A DNA stretch of 64,000 nt from Sarcocystis neurona (lineage: Eukaryota; Apicomplexa; Conoidasida; Eucoccidiorida; Sarcocystidae). Of this stretch, positions 1 to 11,700 are shown piece by piece. The stretch is taken from the NCBI GenBank assembly GCA_000727475.1, contig KL647303.1, positions 90,408 through 154,407 of the forward strand, in the 5' to 3' direction. Each line of letters begins with the position of its first letter. Within the stretch, counting starts at the first letter, position 1. Below the pieces are notes generated by a model, which did not search any database, had not been told where the DNA came from, and was given only the letters and a program-made list of their open reading frames with translations. The position numbers and the translations under genes were made by a program.

Positions 1-1332
1 CCCTCCCTGAGTCAAAGAAACAGCCCCACAGGTCAGCACGGCGTGTACGTACACCGCACGAGTATTTCTCTCTCCTGAGACCCTCACACAACGAAGGAAA
101 TCGCGGAAGCCCGTTTGTCAAAAAGAAAACACCATTCCTGTCCACACAGGCACCGCGCGTGTATCGACGGGTGACTGTCTGCCGGCGCAGCTCCACATGT
201 ATACAAACATGCAAGTATATATATATGGACAAGAGGAACAGTCCCCATTCGACTCACACATATGCAGATATACACATATCAAAAGAGATGCGTCTATACA
301 TATGTATATATATACACATGTATGTATATATATATGTATGTATATATATGTATATATATATGTATATGACAATGATATGTATGCGTACTTATATATTCGT
401 CAAAAGATACGCGTGTGGATGCGCCTATGTATGTGTGTATCGGTACATGTATACGTACGTACAGTATATATATATTCTTGGTGGCACACCTACACGTACG
501 TATGTCTACACATATACATATCAAAAGATACGCGCTTTTACACGCGTGTATATACGTATCGGTACATCTGTACGTACGTACGCATAAACGCACACCCATA
601 TATCTATCTATATGTATATATATATATATAGAGAGATAGACTAATATACTTGCAGTGGCGTATGTGATGTTCCCGGTAGACGTACTTACAGCTGTTCCAA
701 AAAAGGGGAGCAAAATGACACGCGTATATATATATATATATGTGTACACATATTCACAGCATATGCACATACATATATATGTATAGACATACACACACGT
801 ACATATAGAACCACGTAATGACGCCCAGTTGTCTCGCGCACGGGCAGCAGCGCTGTGAGGCTGCTGCTCCTGGAGCGCAGTCGTAGGCAAGACATGACAT
901 GGACGGTGTCTCCCCTTCTCGAAAGAAGGAGCAGGCACCGGCGCACAGCATGTGGGTGGTGCAGGGACGGCGCACGTGGGGAGAGACGCACAGCGGGAGA
1001 GCTGGTAAGCGGCAAAGTAGTGCAAATATATACACAGAAGTACGCGTTCTAAGCCTGTGGGCGAGAGACAGAGATGGGTACTCTGAAGATAGGGCGAGAT
1101 AGCGCAGAGAGACGCAGACAGATCGAATCGCAGGGCCAAGTATGTCGACGGCAATAATTAACTCTACGTGTACGCACAGACACATCCGCAGGGGGTGGCG
1201 CGCACGTCCAGGTCTACCCAGTATTCTCTCTAGTGCTACAACAGCGCACAAACGCGTGTGCCGGCGCCACAGACGAAGAGAGAGACGGAGACAAAGCAGC
1301 AGTTTTTCAGCACAGCAGCAACTCCCCAGGAA

Positions 1333-1454
1333 AGCAGCAGCTTCCCACGAGAGCAGCAGCTTCCCACGAGAGCAGCAGCTTCCCACGAGAGCAGCAGCTT
1401 CCCACGAGAGCAGCAGCTTCCCGTGAGAGCAGCAGCTTCCCGTGAGAGCAGCAG
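1333..1454. repeat. 19-bp minisatellite, six full copies
   Basis: Six head-to-tail copies of a 19-bp unit (agcagcagcttcccacgag) start at 1333, 1352, 1371, 1390, 1409 and 1428, followed by a partial copy. The last two copies carry gt in place of ac. Because 19 is not a multiple of three, every reading frame cycles through all three phases and stays open, which explains the Ser/Ala/Gln-rich plus-strand and Leu/Cys-rich minus-strand ORFs here. Confidence 0.95.
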
Positions 1455-2660
1455 GCTGTAGCAGGTCAGCCAGCTGCATGCAGAGTGCGGCGCGGGGGGA
1501 CTCGCCTGGGGGCACCACCCGCAGGGCGACAGAAAGGAGTGCCAGCTTCGCCTCAGGCCACCCGAAGAATTCTCTCGACTCTCCCGAGTGTCTCTCTGCT
1601 GCGTGACCCCTGCCTCCCTACAAATATGTTTCACTGCAAAGGCTGGACTATAACACGTATTTTGACAGTGGACTTGTAAACGCGTGGCTTTCTGTTTTGC
1701 CGAGAAAGACAACTGCTGCTGCTTCTCCTCCTCCTTTCGCACGGCGCGACGCTCCGCGCGCCAGCAGTGCCGCGGCGCAACAAGACAGAGGAAGATAGAC
1801 GGGAAAGTGGGGAGAGCGACAGACGGAGGCAGCCACAAAATGGCACAGCACGGAGCGCGAAGTGAGAAGTAGACACCGAGAGACACGGATGGGGCAGGAC
1901 GGTGGCGACGGCCCATGTCTCTCTGTGTCTACAACTATGGATATCACCTACACGCAGGGAGGCCTGTGCCGCAGACACATCCCTACACCCATGCAGACAC
2001 TTAAATAAATACATGCAAATATTCAGAGACACAAACATATATATATATATGATATGCAGATACTTATACATGTACAAATAGAGACGCTAGACTCCAGAGA
2101 GACACCCCTACACCCATTCACATATATATATGTACATCTATGCATATATATATATACACACCTATACGCACGTATATATACATGCACATATATATATGTA
2201 TATGCACACATATATACATGCACATATATACATATATACGTATATGCACACATGCATCCATATATATATATGCATACACATGAAGATATACACATGTGAT
2301 GCATCTGAATATATCGATGCGTGTGTGTAGTGTCTACTTATACGCAGTCGTCTGTGGAGATGGCAGCCTGTACATGCGTCCCCACGCATACGTATGCTCA
2401 TGTATATATATAAATATATATGTATATACACACGTATATATAAATAGATGTCGATGTGCAGGTCACCGACTTGCACGAGATTTGTAGAGAAGAACAGAAG
2501 AGAAACGTATTTACACACGCAGAGACGTCCCCACGCCAGAATTTCAGGAATCTGCACAGACGTACACAACTTCCTCATATGTTAGATGCACAGATCAACA
2601 CGTGTACGCTTCAAAACCACGCATGCGTCTACCTTGCCGTCTACACATGTGAAGGACCCG

Positions 2661-2890
2661 TATATGTGTATGGCTGTATATATACAGAGAGAGACAGAGA
2701 GAGAAAGCTGGATGTACATATACGCGTAGGTGGACGTGTGTTGCGCGTGTGTGTGTATGGCTATATATACACATATAGAGAGAAAGCTAGATATACATAT
2801 GTGTACCTCTGGATATGTATGTGTGCCTGTACTGCGCGTATATGTGTATGGCTATCTATACACGTATTGAGAGAAACCTAGATATACTTA
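2661..2890. repeat. Degenerate tandem repeat, about 88-bp period
   Basis: Three diverged copies share a core of gtgtatggct, then a TA run, then agagagaaa and (c/g)tagatatac. The tggct anchors lie at 2671, 2758 and 2849, giving spacings of 87 and 91 bp. No coding interpretation is needed. Confidence 0.7.
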
Positions 2891-2952
2891 TATATGTATA
2901 TGTGTATGTTATATGTTTGTATGTAGACGAACGTTCGACGAGCCGACTGCAC

Positions 2953-2978
2953 CCACACACACACACACACACACACAT
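2953..2978. repeat. (CA)n microsatellite
   Basis: An uninterrupted AC/CA dinucleotide run of about 25 bp lies between the degenerate 88-bp repeat and the TA-rich block. Confidence 0.95.
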
Positions 2979-3097
2979 ATTAATCCCCTGATTCAACAAC
3001 CCACACAAGGCAGAAAGACCTGCATCTACGCACGCTGCTGGTATCCACCACGTATTGCAAAGTCAAAATATAATAGACCTCAATGATACTATTTTGA

Positions 3098-3160
3098 TAT
3101 ATACATATATATATATAAATACATGTACACATACATATATATATCTTTATATATATGTAC

Positions 3161-3191
<31 letters not shown>

Positions 3192-3275
3192 CATATCTAT
3201 ATATATACATACATATATATACATATCTATGTATATACATACATATATATACATGCAGCATATATATATGTATAC

Positions 3276-3311
<36 letters not shown>

Positions 3312-3375
3312 GTATGTACATACATATATGTACGTATATACGTATGTATATATGTATATATACGCATAAATGCAT
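3098..3375. repeat. TA / CATA microsatellite block
   Basis: Almost pure tatatata and acatacat sequence with a few interruptions. It is open in several frames on both strands only because TA-alternating sequence contains few in-frame stops. Similar smaller blocks recur at 310-365, 15400-15620, 17070-17220, 21460-21500, 36385-36415 and 59260-59400. Confidence 0.9.
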
Positions 3376-3750
3376 AACACCTACGCACGTATGCATACGT
3401 GTACTCATACAAGCATTTACTTCTCCGCACACTGAGAGACACGCGGACGTATAGATACATACGTGCGTACGCCAGTATATACGCATATATAAATATATGC
3501 ATATACATGCGTATATTCACATATGGATGCGAGTATATACGCATGTATGTACATACGTATACTTACAGATGGATGCGAGTACATACGCATATACATATAT
3601 ATATACGTGAGTGCGCGTGTGAATTGAGAGAAGCGTACACGTCTTGACACATACATATTCATCCACATATATGTGCACATATATTTCGTATGTATATTTA
3701 CATGTATATACGTATAGATACATACGTGTGAGCGCACGTGCGAGGCCTAC

Positions 3751-6345
3751 CTGCGGATCGCATGAGGAACGCTCCGAGGCCGCAGAGGCCGATCCACTTC
3801 GGTGCTACGAGGAGCAGCAAATTTTCCGCGCTGCAGCCCGGCCACACACTTCCTCCCTCGATCGCTGCTGCCGCTGCTGCTAGGACGCCTGGTCTGCCGC
3901 TCATTTCTTCTTCTTCTTCGTCGTCTGCTTCTGGGGAGGCTCGTCTTTCTACGTCTGTTGCTGGGGGGAGTCCAGGTCCTCCAGGCTGCGCTGCTGGCAT
4001 TTCTTCTTCTTCTTTTTCAGTCTTCTTGTGCGTGTCTGCTCGTCCGGCCGCAGCAGCAGGGGCGTGTTGCAGGCCGCGTGTTTGCGCGTCCTCCGCCGCC
4101 TGCGTCCCCCCCCTGGCGTGGTGGTTGCCTCACGTGGTGGGGAGAGTGCTGCAGCAGAGGCAGCAGCAGCACCTGCTGTTTGTGCTTCCTCTTCTTCCTG
4201 TCGCGGCGGCTGCTCTCGCTGCTGGTCCCACCACCGTCGTAGCTGCTGCAGCGTCGTGCCGTGCTGCTGCTCGGCGAGGAAGGTGGCGGCAGCAGCAGGA
4301 AAGAGGAAGCTGTCGGCGGTAGGAGGCGTTGCAAGCAGCGCGCTGTGTGCACACGGCCAAAACAGCAGCAGCCACCCCACAGGTGCCCGCAGTCGCACTA
4401 GCTGCGTCAGCAGCTGTCCGTTCCTCAGCGCAGCAGCCCAGCAAGAAGCAAGAGCAGATGCAGCCCTGAGGAGAGCCGGCGGTGCGGCTCCAGCAGCGGC
4501 AGGAGCAGCTCTGTGAGGAGTTGTAGCGGCAGGAGCTTCACGACCCGGAGCAGCAGCCACCGCAGCACTTGCGTGAGACGCTGAAGTATCAAAAGCATCC
4601 TTGTGGCGTGCTGCAGCAGGCCCTGATGCAGCAGCAGAGGCTCCTTCGGGCCCTGTTGCAGCAGCAGCAGGTAGATGATTCCCTCGAGACAGGAAGAGTG
4701 TGCGTCTGATGGCGGTCAAGTGTCCGCCGCACCCGCCGAGACGCGAAGAAAGAGTAGTAGAGGAAGACCCCGCCGCAACAAAAGCAGCAGTAGCAGCATG
4801 CGTCGACAGCGCGGCTAGGGCTACACAGGCAGTTCGTGGACTTGCCAGCGCAGTGTCCTCCACTGTCGCAGCTACAGCAGCAAGAGCTGCTCTCTGATGC
4901 TCGTTGCTGGCGCCTTCCGCCAAGAAGGATGGGGCAGGAACGGCGGCACCTTTTCCTCTTCCGCCTGCTGCTGCTGCCCTTGCCCCAGTTGCAGTCCGCG
5001 GGGCACCAGTGCTGCTGAAGCATGAAGCGGCCGAAGAGACGGCGTACTTTGTTCTTGAGAAACTCGTCCAATCCGCAGCTCTCCCTCTAGCGGGCTCTGC
5101 TGCTAAACGAGCTGCTTTACCACAGCTGATGCCTCTCGCTGTTTCTCCGCTTGCTGTTGCTTTCTTCAAACCTGCTGCTGCTGCTGCTCCGTAGGGTCTT
5201 CTTGCTGTGGCCACCCCCTGTCGCTCTTCTCTGTATGCGGCTGCTGCCGCTATAACGCGTGTTACAGCCGTTTGTGCGCTTCCTTTTTCTGCCAGACCTG
5301 CCGTTGCTGCTGCTGTTGCAGTCGCCACTACTGCTGCTGCCTCTCGGCCAAGTGCTGCTGTTGCTGGCAACGTTCCCGCTGTTCGCGCTGCTCCTGCCAC
5401 TCCTGCTGCTTCTCTGGTTGCTGCTGGAACTGCTGCTACGACTCCGGGTCCTTCTCTTGCTGCCGTGTGCTGCGGATGTTCCGCAGAACTGCAGTAGCAG
5501 CAGCAGTAGTCAGCAGCCTCTGCAGTCGCCCTGTACCTCTGGGCGCTGCTAGCGACAAGCCACCGGACTTCTCGGGAGTGACGCAGCAGCAACGGCACAT
5601 ACCAGCCCGCTCGGCCGAGGAAAAGCGAGCAGCGTCTGTGCGACGTGGTGACCCTGCCACGAAGGCTGCCGGTGCAGCTGCCCGCTCCCCTCTCCCCCCT
5701 GCTGACGTCCTCCCTGCTGTTCTCGCCGCCCCTGCTGCTCTTTCCCACCACGGGCCTGCTGCTGTCTGGGCATCTGCTGCTCGTATGCTTGGTGGCCGCT
5801 GGAACGTTATTGCTCGCACGTAACTGCTGCGTGCGGAAGCTGCGTCCGACCCTGTTGCTGTAGCCGCAGGAGTTCCTCACGCGACGGAAAGAAACAGGGG
5901 CGTCGGCGCTTGTCCAGACGCGAGTGCTTCTGGCGCAGCTCCTGCTGCACACGACATAGCTGCACATGCTGCTGCTGCTGTTGCTGCCGTGACGTCGGCG
6001 GAGCCGACTGTAGTCGCTGCCGATGCTGCTGTTGCAGGTGCTGCTGCTGGTGCTAATGCTGCTGTTGCAGCTGCTGGTGCAGATGCTGCTGTTGCAACTG
6101 CTGTTGCTGATGCTGCTGTGGCAGCTGCTGCTGCTGATGCTGCTGTGGCAGCTGCTGCTGCTGATGCGGCTGTGGCAGCTGCTGCGGCTGATGCTGCTGT
6201 TGCAGCTGCTGCGGCTGACGCTGCTGTTGCAGCAGCTGCTGTAGCGTCCTCCTTGCGCGCGCTGGCGTGTGAAGGAGGATCTTTGCCAGGGAAGCGCAGC
6301 AGCGCGCTGCAGCAGCGGCAGTGCCTCTTGTGCGTATCGCCTCAT
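3751..6345 (-). CDS. COQ2: UbiA/COQ2-type polyprenyltransferase, 5' part, expanded and incomplete
   Basis: Enzymes of this family join a polyprenyl chain to 4-hydroxybenzoate in ubiquinone synthesis, in the mitochondrial inner membrane. Two pieces are recognisable on the minus strand. At about 4330-4400 the frame reads LVRLRAPVGWLLLFWPCAHS, the first-helix motif (R..kPiG..LL.WP). At 3751-3840, in another frame, it reads APKWIGLCGLGAFLMRSAG, the second-helix motif that normally runs straight into the catalytic NDxxD box. The two motifs are usually some 25 residues apart; here an Ala/Gln/Glu-rich insertion or a small intron (between about 4165 and 3990) separates them. The exon ends in GCAG|GTAGGC at 3751, just before the aspartate box, which I could not find. 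The N-terminal 500 or more residues are Ser/Ala repeats and the true start is uncertain; 6345 is only the first ATG of the longest frame. Confidence 0.6.
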
Positions 6346-8640
6346 CCCACACTGTTACACCGGCACCACCACCAGACACAGACACAGCAACGGCGGCAAC
6401 GAGGCAAATGAGCGACAGCGAAGAAAAGAAGGAGCAGCAGCGGTGCGAGGAGAGACTACGTGCCAGCAGCAGCAGCAGCCAGACGAAGCGGCAGCAGCAG
6501 GGACAGCAACAGCGGCCGCAGCAGCAACCGCAAAACCAGCAGCCCACGAACGTTCACAGGATCAACAGGCAAGAGGCTGGCAGCAGCAGCTGCAGGCAGC
6601 AACAAGAGTGGGAGAAGCAACTGGGAGGGTTCGTAAGGGAGAGGAACTGAAGCAGAAAAAGAACACCTGCAGCATGCAACGAACGGCTAGGTCACACACA
6701 AGCCAGCGCCATGCCCCAAGAGGCAGCACGGCACAGCAGCGACAGTGAGAGTTACTCGTCGCTGCAGCAGAAGCGACGCGTAACTACACGTAGAAGCAGG
6801 GAGAAGAGCGAAAAGGAAGAGGAGCGGTCATGTGCAGTAAGAGCAGCAGCAGCGCTACGCAGCAGCAGAGCAGCTCTACGGCCGCAGAGGGCAAGAGGGA
6901 AGAAGGCTGCAGTAGGTTCAACAGGGATCCAGCAAAGGCAGCGCGAAGCGGCTTTGCGCACGAGCAGCGGCAGAAAGTCACATACCCACACCCACAGAGC
7001 TGCAGTAGCAATGCAAAATAAGATGAGGGACCATACTGGAGCACCAGTAGCAGCGCTTGCGGTCAAGCTAAAGCGGAAGAGCCCTGCAGCCACGCCGCAG
7101 CAGGAGAGGCGGCGAAGTCGCAACGGCAGACAGCAGCTACAGAACAAGTAACACGACCGCAGAAACACGAGCAGTAGCAGCAGAAAGGGGAGCAGCAGGG
7201 AGAGCAGCAGCAGCAGGAAGAACAGCAGCAGCAGCAGGAAGAACAGCAGCAGAGGCAGGAGGGAGAGCAGCAGCAGCAGCAGGAAGGAGGAGCAGCGGCA
7301 GCAGGAAGAGGAGCAGCAGACGCAAAAGCAGAGGCAGTAAGTGAGTCTTTGCGGTACGGCCAGTCCTGCAACAGCAGATGAGACGGTGGCATATCCCGCA
7401 GCGGAAGGCAGGCTCACATGGACGAGACGGAGACTGATACCTGAGCTGCAGCGCTTGACGGGGCGGGAAATCTACGGGGAAGCGCTTTTTCTCATGTGTG
7501 CACGCGATCTTGCTGCTGTGTCATGCACGTGCTGTGGCGTTGCTGCGCAGGTTAACGAGCGGCAACAGCAGCAGCGGCCGAGGAGGGGGAGGAGGAGAAG
7601 TACGGAGGCAGGAGGCAGCCCAGCAGCAACTTTTCTCAGCAGGTGTGTGGAAGATGAAGCGTAATGAAAACGTTTTCATGTACAAGAAGAGATAATTTCG
7701 CTTGGCGCACCTCGGCTGCTTGTGGTCTCGTAGAGCGACCGTGTGCATGCACACGCAGGTGTATGCGCGGCTGCAACAGCAGCGGCACACCCATGTCAAA
7801 GCTGCATGCCGCATGCTCGCGTTTTTTAATCCACCCACAACAACGCAAGGGGTTCCCTCTTGCTTCCTCCTTGTCAGTTACGTCCTTTTTCTTCTTTCTT
7901 CGTAGAGTCTTGTGAGTTGCGCGTGTGTTCCCCAGCGCCGGGCCTGCAGCTTCTTCCCTGCGCAGCTCTGGGAGCAGAGCTGATGAGCTTCGCGCGCATG
8001 CGGCTGTTGCTGCTGTTGCTCCTCGTCCTGACCGAGCGTGTGCTTTCTGGCGGTCCTGCTGCTGCTGGTGCTTCTTCGTGTGAATCTGCAGCCACTCCTG
8101 CAGCAGCTGTGCTCTTCTGCTGCTTCCACACGTCTTTTTCAGGCGGGCGGGACTGCTGCTGACGCCGCACTACGCACGAGCTGCTGAGGCTGCCGAGGGA
8201 ACTCGTCCCTCTCGGCTGCTGCGGAGAGAGGCAAGTGCGGCAGTCAAGAAGCCACCCCGCGGTATGCGCTCGCGAACGAGCTCTGCAGCAGGTCCAGCAG
8301 CCGAAGCAGCAGGCGCAGCGACATCTGAGCAGCAACAGCAGCAGGTGCAGCCATCGCCACCACAGCAGCACCAACAACCGCTGCCCAGCAGGAGGAACTG
8401 CTGGGGCGGCAGCAGTCGCTGCAGGGACGGAGACAGCAAAGTCGCGAGCGCGCAGTAGCGGGAGCTGCGGCAGAGGTGCCGAGGGCTGCGCTAAACGCAG
8501 GTGCACATGCACCAGCAGCTGCTCCACGGACAAGTGCTGCAACGGCAGCAAGAAAGGAGTGACCGGGATGTAGATTCGACACAATTCAACGCGTCATTAT
8601 TCTGGCAAAATACAAAGAAATACGGCAACTCTCTCAGCTG
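6346..8640. other. CAG-rich block, coding-like on both strands, gene undecided
   Basis: The 2.3 kb are dense in AGC/GCA/CAG and open in most frames on both strands, so ORF length carries little information. Coding-looking pieces include a plus-strand Gln/Glu/Ala stretch at about 7174-7336, bounded by an AG acceptor-like site and a strong GCA|GTAAGT donor-like site, and Ala/Gln runs at 8260-8570. The block could contain 5' exons of the plus-strand ALKBH1-like gene, 5' exons of the minus-strand COQ2-like gene, or their shared upstream region. I could not choose. Confidence 0.4.
7983..8162 (+). CDS. Short ORF with signal-peptide-like start, possible first exon
   Basis: The frame opens with MSFARMRLLLLLLLVLTERV and continues into a small-residue stretch rich in Ala, Ser and Gly before its stop. 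A positively charged start followed by a run of leucines and then small residues resembles a secretion or organelle leader. It lies about 0.6 kb upstream of the ALKBH1-like exon on the same strand, so it could be that gene's first exon. The leucines are encoded by ctgctgttg repeats, however, so the resemblance may be a side effect of CTG repeat composition. No homologue is recognised. Confidence 0.22.
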   Translation: MSFARMRLLLLLLLVLTERVLSGGPAAAGASSCESAATPAAAVLFCCFHTSFSGGRDCC

Positions 8641-8731
8641 AGGCAGGTACAGATCCGCAACTGGCGGCGTAGCAGGCAGGGGTGGCGAAACAGCGGAAGC
8701 AAAAGTAGCGGCAGCAGAAACTGCAGCAGAG

Positions 8732-11700
8732 ATGGACTGTCGAGAAAATTTTGAAAATGAGGACATTTATAAGGGAGTTGAAGTACGTCTTCGAGAGACA
8801 TCTTGGGAGGATTTGCTGCGTTGCGAACTGCGCAGTGGTTGTTCCTTTGTAACGAGAACGTACAACAGAAGCAGCGGCGGGGGTGGGGTGCGGGAGCAGC
8901 AACACAGGGGCCGCGTCCCTGACCGCAGCAGGAGCGATGGAAACCGGAGCAGCAGCAGCAGCAGGAGCAGCGGCAGGGGAGGCATGGACAACAGCAGCAG
9001 CGCGGTTGACACGTGGTGCAGCGGCGACACTTCCCGCTGTGGCGGCAACTGCAGCGCCTCACTACGGCAGAGCAGCAGCAGGGCTGCAAGCAGCGGCAGC
9101 AGCAGCAGGTTTGCGCGTAGCAGGGACAGTAGCGGTGGGATGTTAGAAGTGCCCAACAGCAGCAGCAGGTCCTCGGGAAGGAACGGTGGCAGCACCAGCA
9201 GCCTTCCACAGAACGGCAGCGCCAGCGCGACTGGCTCGGGACTCTGCAGCAGCGGCAACGTGCAGAACGGCAGCAGCAAGCAAAATGGAAGCAGCAGCAC
9301 GTGCCGCCCACGTGAGAGCTGGGAAGGGCGATGCGTTGAACCAGATGGAAGCAGCACGGGGCACTGCACCAGCCAGGACGTCGTCCCCCCACTACGCAAC
9401 GCATGGAATAGAAAAAAGGTCGCAGCAGCTCCCACAGCAGCATCAGCAGCCGCAGCAGCTGTGGCGCGACAGGCAGCAGCAGATGCAAAGACAGCAGGTT
9501 CCTCAGCAGCAGGCACAGTGGCATCAACAGCAGCTCGAGCAGCAGTAGCAGCAGTACCAGCAGCAAAAAAGCGCGGAGCCGCTCGGGTTGCGTCGAAGCC
9601 AGCAGCTGCTGCAGTGCCAGCAACGGCAGCTGCAGCGGCGGCGACAATGTCGAAGGCAGACAGAGCAACCCCGGCTAAAGCAACTTCAACGCCGCCAACA
9701 GCAGCAGCAACGGCAGCACCCGTAGAAACAGCAGCAACAACAGCAGTGCCAGTAGCAACTGCGGCAGCGGCGGACTCCACACCACGTGCAATGGCAGCTA
9801 GTGAAAAGTCCACAGCGACACCCGCAGCGGCAGCTACGGCCGCCTCAGCGACAGCAGCAGCGTCCACAACGGCAGCAGCAGCGTCAACAAGCCCAGCAGA
9901 AGCGTCAGCAACGAGAGCAGCAGCGTTAAAAACGGCAGGAGAAGCATCAACAGGGATAGCAGCACCACCTGCTGTAGGTGCTGATGGAAATTCAGGAAGG
10001 CGCTTTGAGGCTCAGGAGCTGCGCGTCGCAGGTATACTTCCGCTTCCCGGCCAAACGCTTTGTTATGATGCTGATGAAATTCGAGAAGCCTTAGCTGCTG
10101 TTGCTTCTGCCATGGTGGGGTGTGACCGCGGCTACAGCGGGTGCAGCAGCAACTGCTGCTTTGGCTGCACCCGTGGCCCACGCTCTTCCGGCTCCCCTTC
10201 GTCGCCGCCAGCGAGAGCTGCAGCTCTCGCAGCAGGAGAGGAAGGTACTGCGCCCGGAGAGGAAACTGCGGCAGCGACAGCACTGGCCGCAGCACAGGAC
10301 ACGGCTGCCTTTGCAGCAGAAGCGACGGAGGCCTTGCCACCGCGTCGTCCGCAGCAGCAAACAGGTCCGCAGCAGCGACACAGGGAGCAGCAGAAACACA
10401 CTCGTAAGCAGCAGGAGCAGCAGCTTCAGCAGCAGGAGCAGCAGCATCAAGTGCAGCCGCGGCTTCAGCAGGGGCGAGGTGGAGAGCGAGACACCGTTTT
10501 GCCGTCTCTTTCTGCCGAACGTCTGCAGAAGCAGCCATGCGGGAAGGAACAGCAGCGATTGGTGAGCGTCTACGAGCTCGATAGGGGAGCAGTGTGGATT
10601 CCGGGGTTCCTGTCGCATGCAGAACAGCTGCTGCTGGCCAAGAGCTGCTTCCAGGACTTGGCGCCTCCGCCCCACGTCTGCAATTTCTGCAGCGCCCACG
10701 CTTCAGCAGCAGCAGCAACCAGAGCAGCAGTGGACGCAGCAGAGGAAGCAGTAGCGGCAGTTCGTCCAGCAGCAACGTCAGTGGCAGCACGGGCCGCAGC
10801 TTCTGGCGCACCTGAACCCGCAGCAGCAGCCTTCACAGCAGAGACGGGGACGGGACAGAAGGAGGACGAGGCAGTGGCAGGGGGAGCAGCAGCAGACACA
10901 GCAACAGCTTCTGCAACAGCCGTCCCCGTAGCGGCAGTGACAGCAGCAGCAGGGCAAGAAGGGGTGACGACGACAGCAACTGCTGCATGTGGAGCAGCAG
11001 CTTTGAAAGGGAAGGCGGTACCCCTGTCAACGAGACGTGCAGCGGCGCGGCCGGCAGCAGCAGGAACAGCAGACGCAGCAGCAGCCCAGACAGGAGCCGC
11101 AGCATCAGGTGAAGACGTGTCTTCATCAGAGGCCGGAAGTGGGGGTACTGCAGCAGCAGCAGCTGTCGAAGCAGCAGCAGATACCGCAGCAGCAGCAGTC
11201 GTAGCAGCGGCAGGTGTCATGACAGCAACAGGTGTCGCAGGAACAGCGAAGACAGGTGTACCAGAGCGAGCCGGCCGCGGGCGAGGACTGGCAGCGACAC
11301 CGGCGGTCGTATGCCGGAGAGGCAGCGGAAGAGGAGGGATGACGCGTGCGGTTGCAGGAGCGGACAGAACTGTGGGAGACGTGCAGCAGGAGAAGAAGAA
11401 AAACGATAAAGAGCAGCAGGTGCAGAGGGAGAGACAGCAGAAGCCAGAGCAGGGGACGCCAGACAGGCGGTGGGGTCGTCAGATGCGACAGCACGAGCAG
11501 GAGGAACACCGAGAAGGAGAGCTGCAGCAGCAAGACGACGTGGGGCAGGAGTGTCGCATGCAGCAGGAAGAGCAGCTGCAAGAAAAAGAGAAGCACCGGC
11601 AAGACGGGCTTCACACACCGAAGCCGCCTGCAGTGCAGCCGCCGCAGCATCCACAACAACAGCAGCAGCAACGACGTGACGAGGATCCAGAGAGGCAGCA

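Larger units (their letters stand above)
1..3750. other. Microsatellite-rich DNA without a recognisable gene
   Basis: The stretch is dominated by TA, CATA/TATG, CA and short minisatellite repeats. Open frames on both strands translate to Ile-Tyr-Thr-His-Val repeats, the signature of translated microsatellite rather than protein. The right edge (3750 downward on the minus strand) begins with a GTAGG donor that ends the COQ2-like exon, so at least part of the region should be an intron of that gene. I looked on the minus strand for the expected following exon (the UbiA aspartate motif, NDxxDxxxD) and did not find it, so it may lie beyond the left edge. Short GC-richer islands (about 830-1140 and 1230-1900) carry CAG tracts but no recognisable domain. 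Confidence 0.6.

Noticed and set aside
294..1916. Long minus-strand frames over the CAG/19-bp repeat area (286, 254 and 226 codons)
   Set aside because: They are created by the 19-bp repeat and by TA microsatellite; translations are repeats of Leu/Ser/Cys/Trp or Ile/Tyr/Thr with no recognisable protein.
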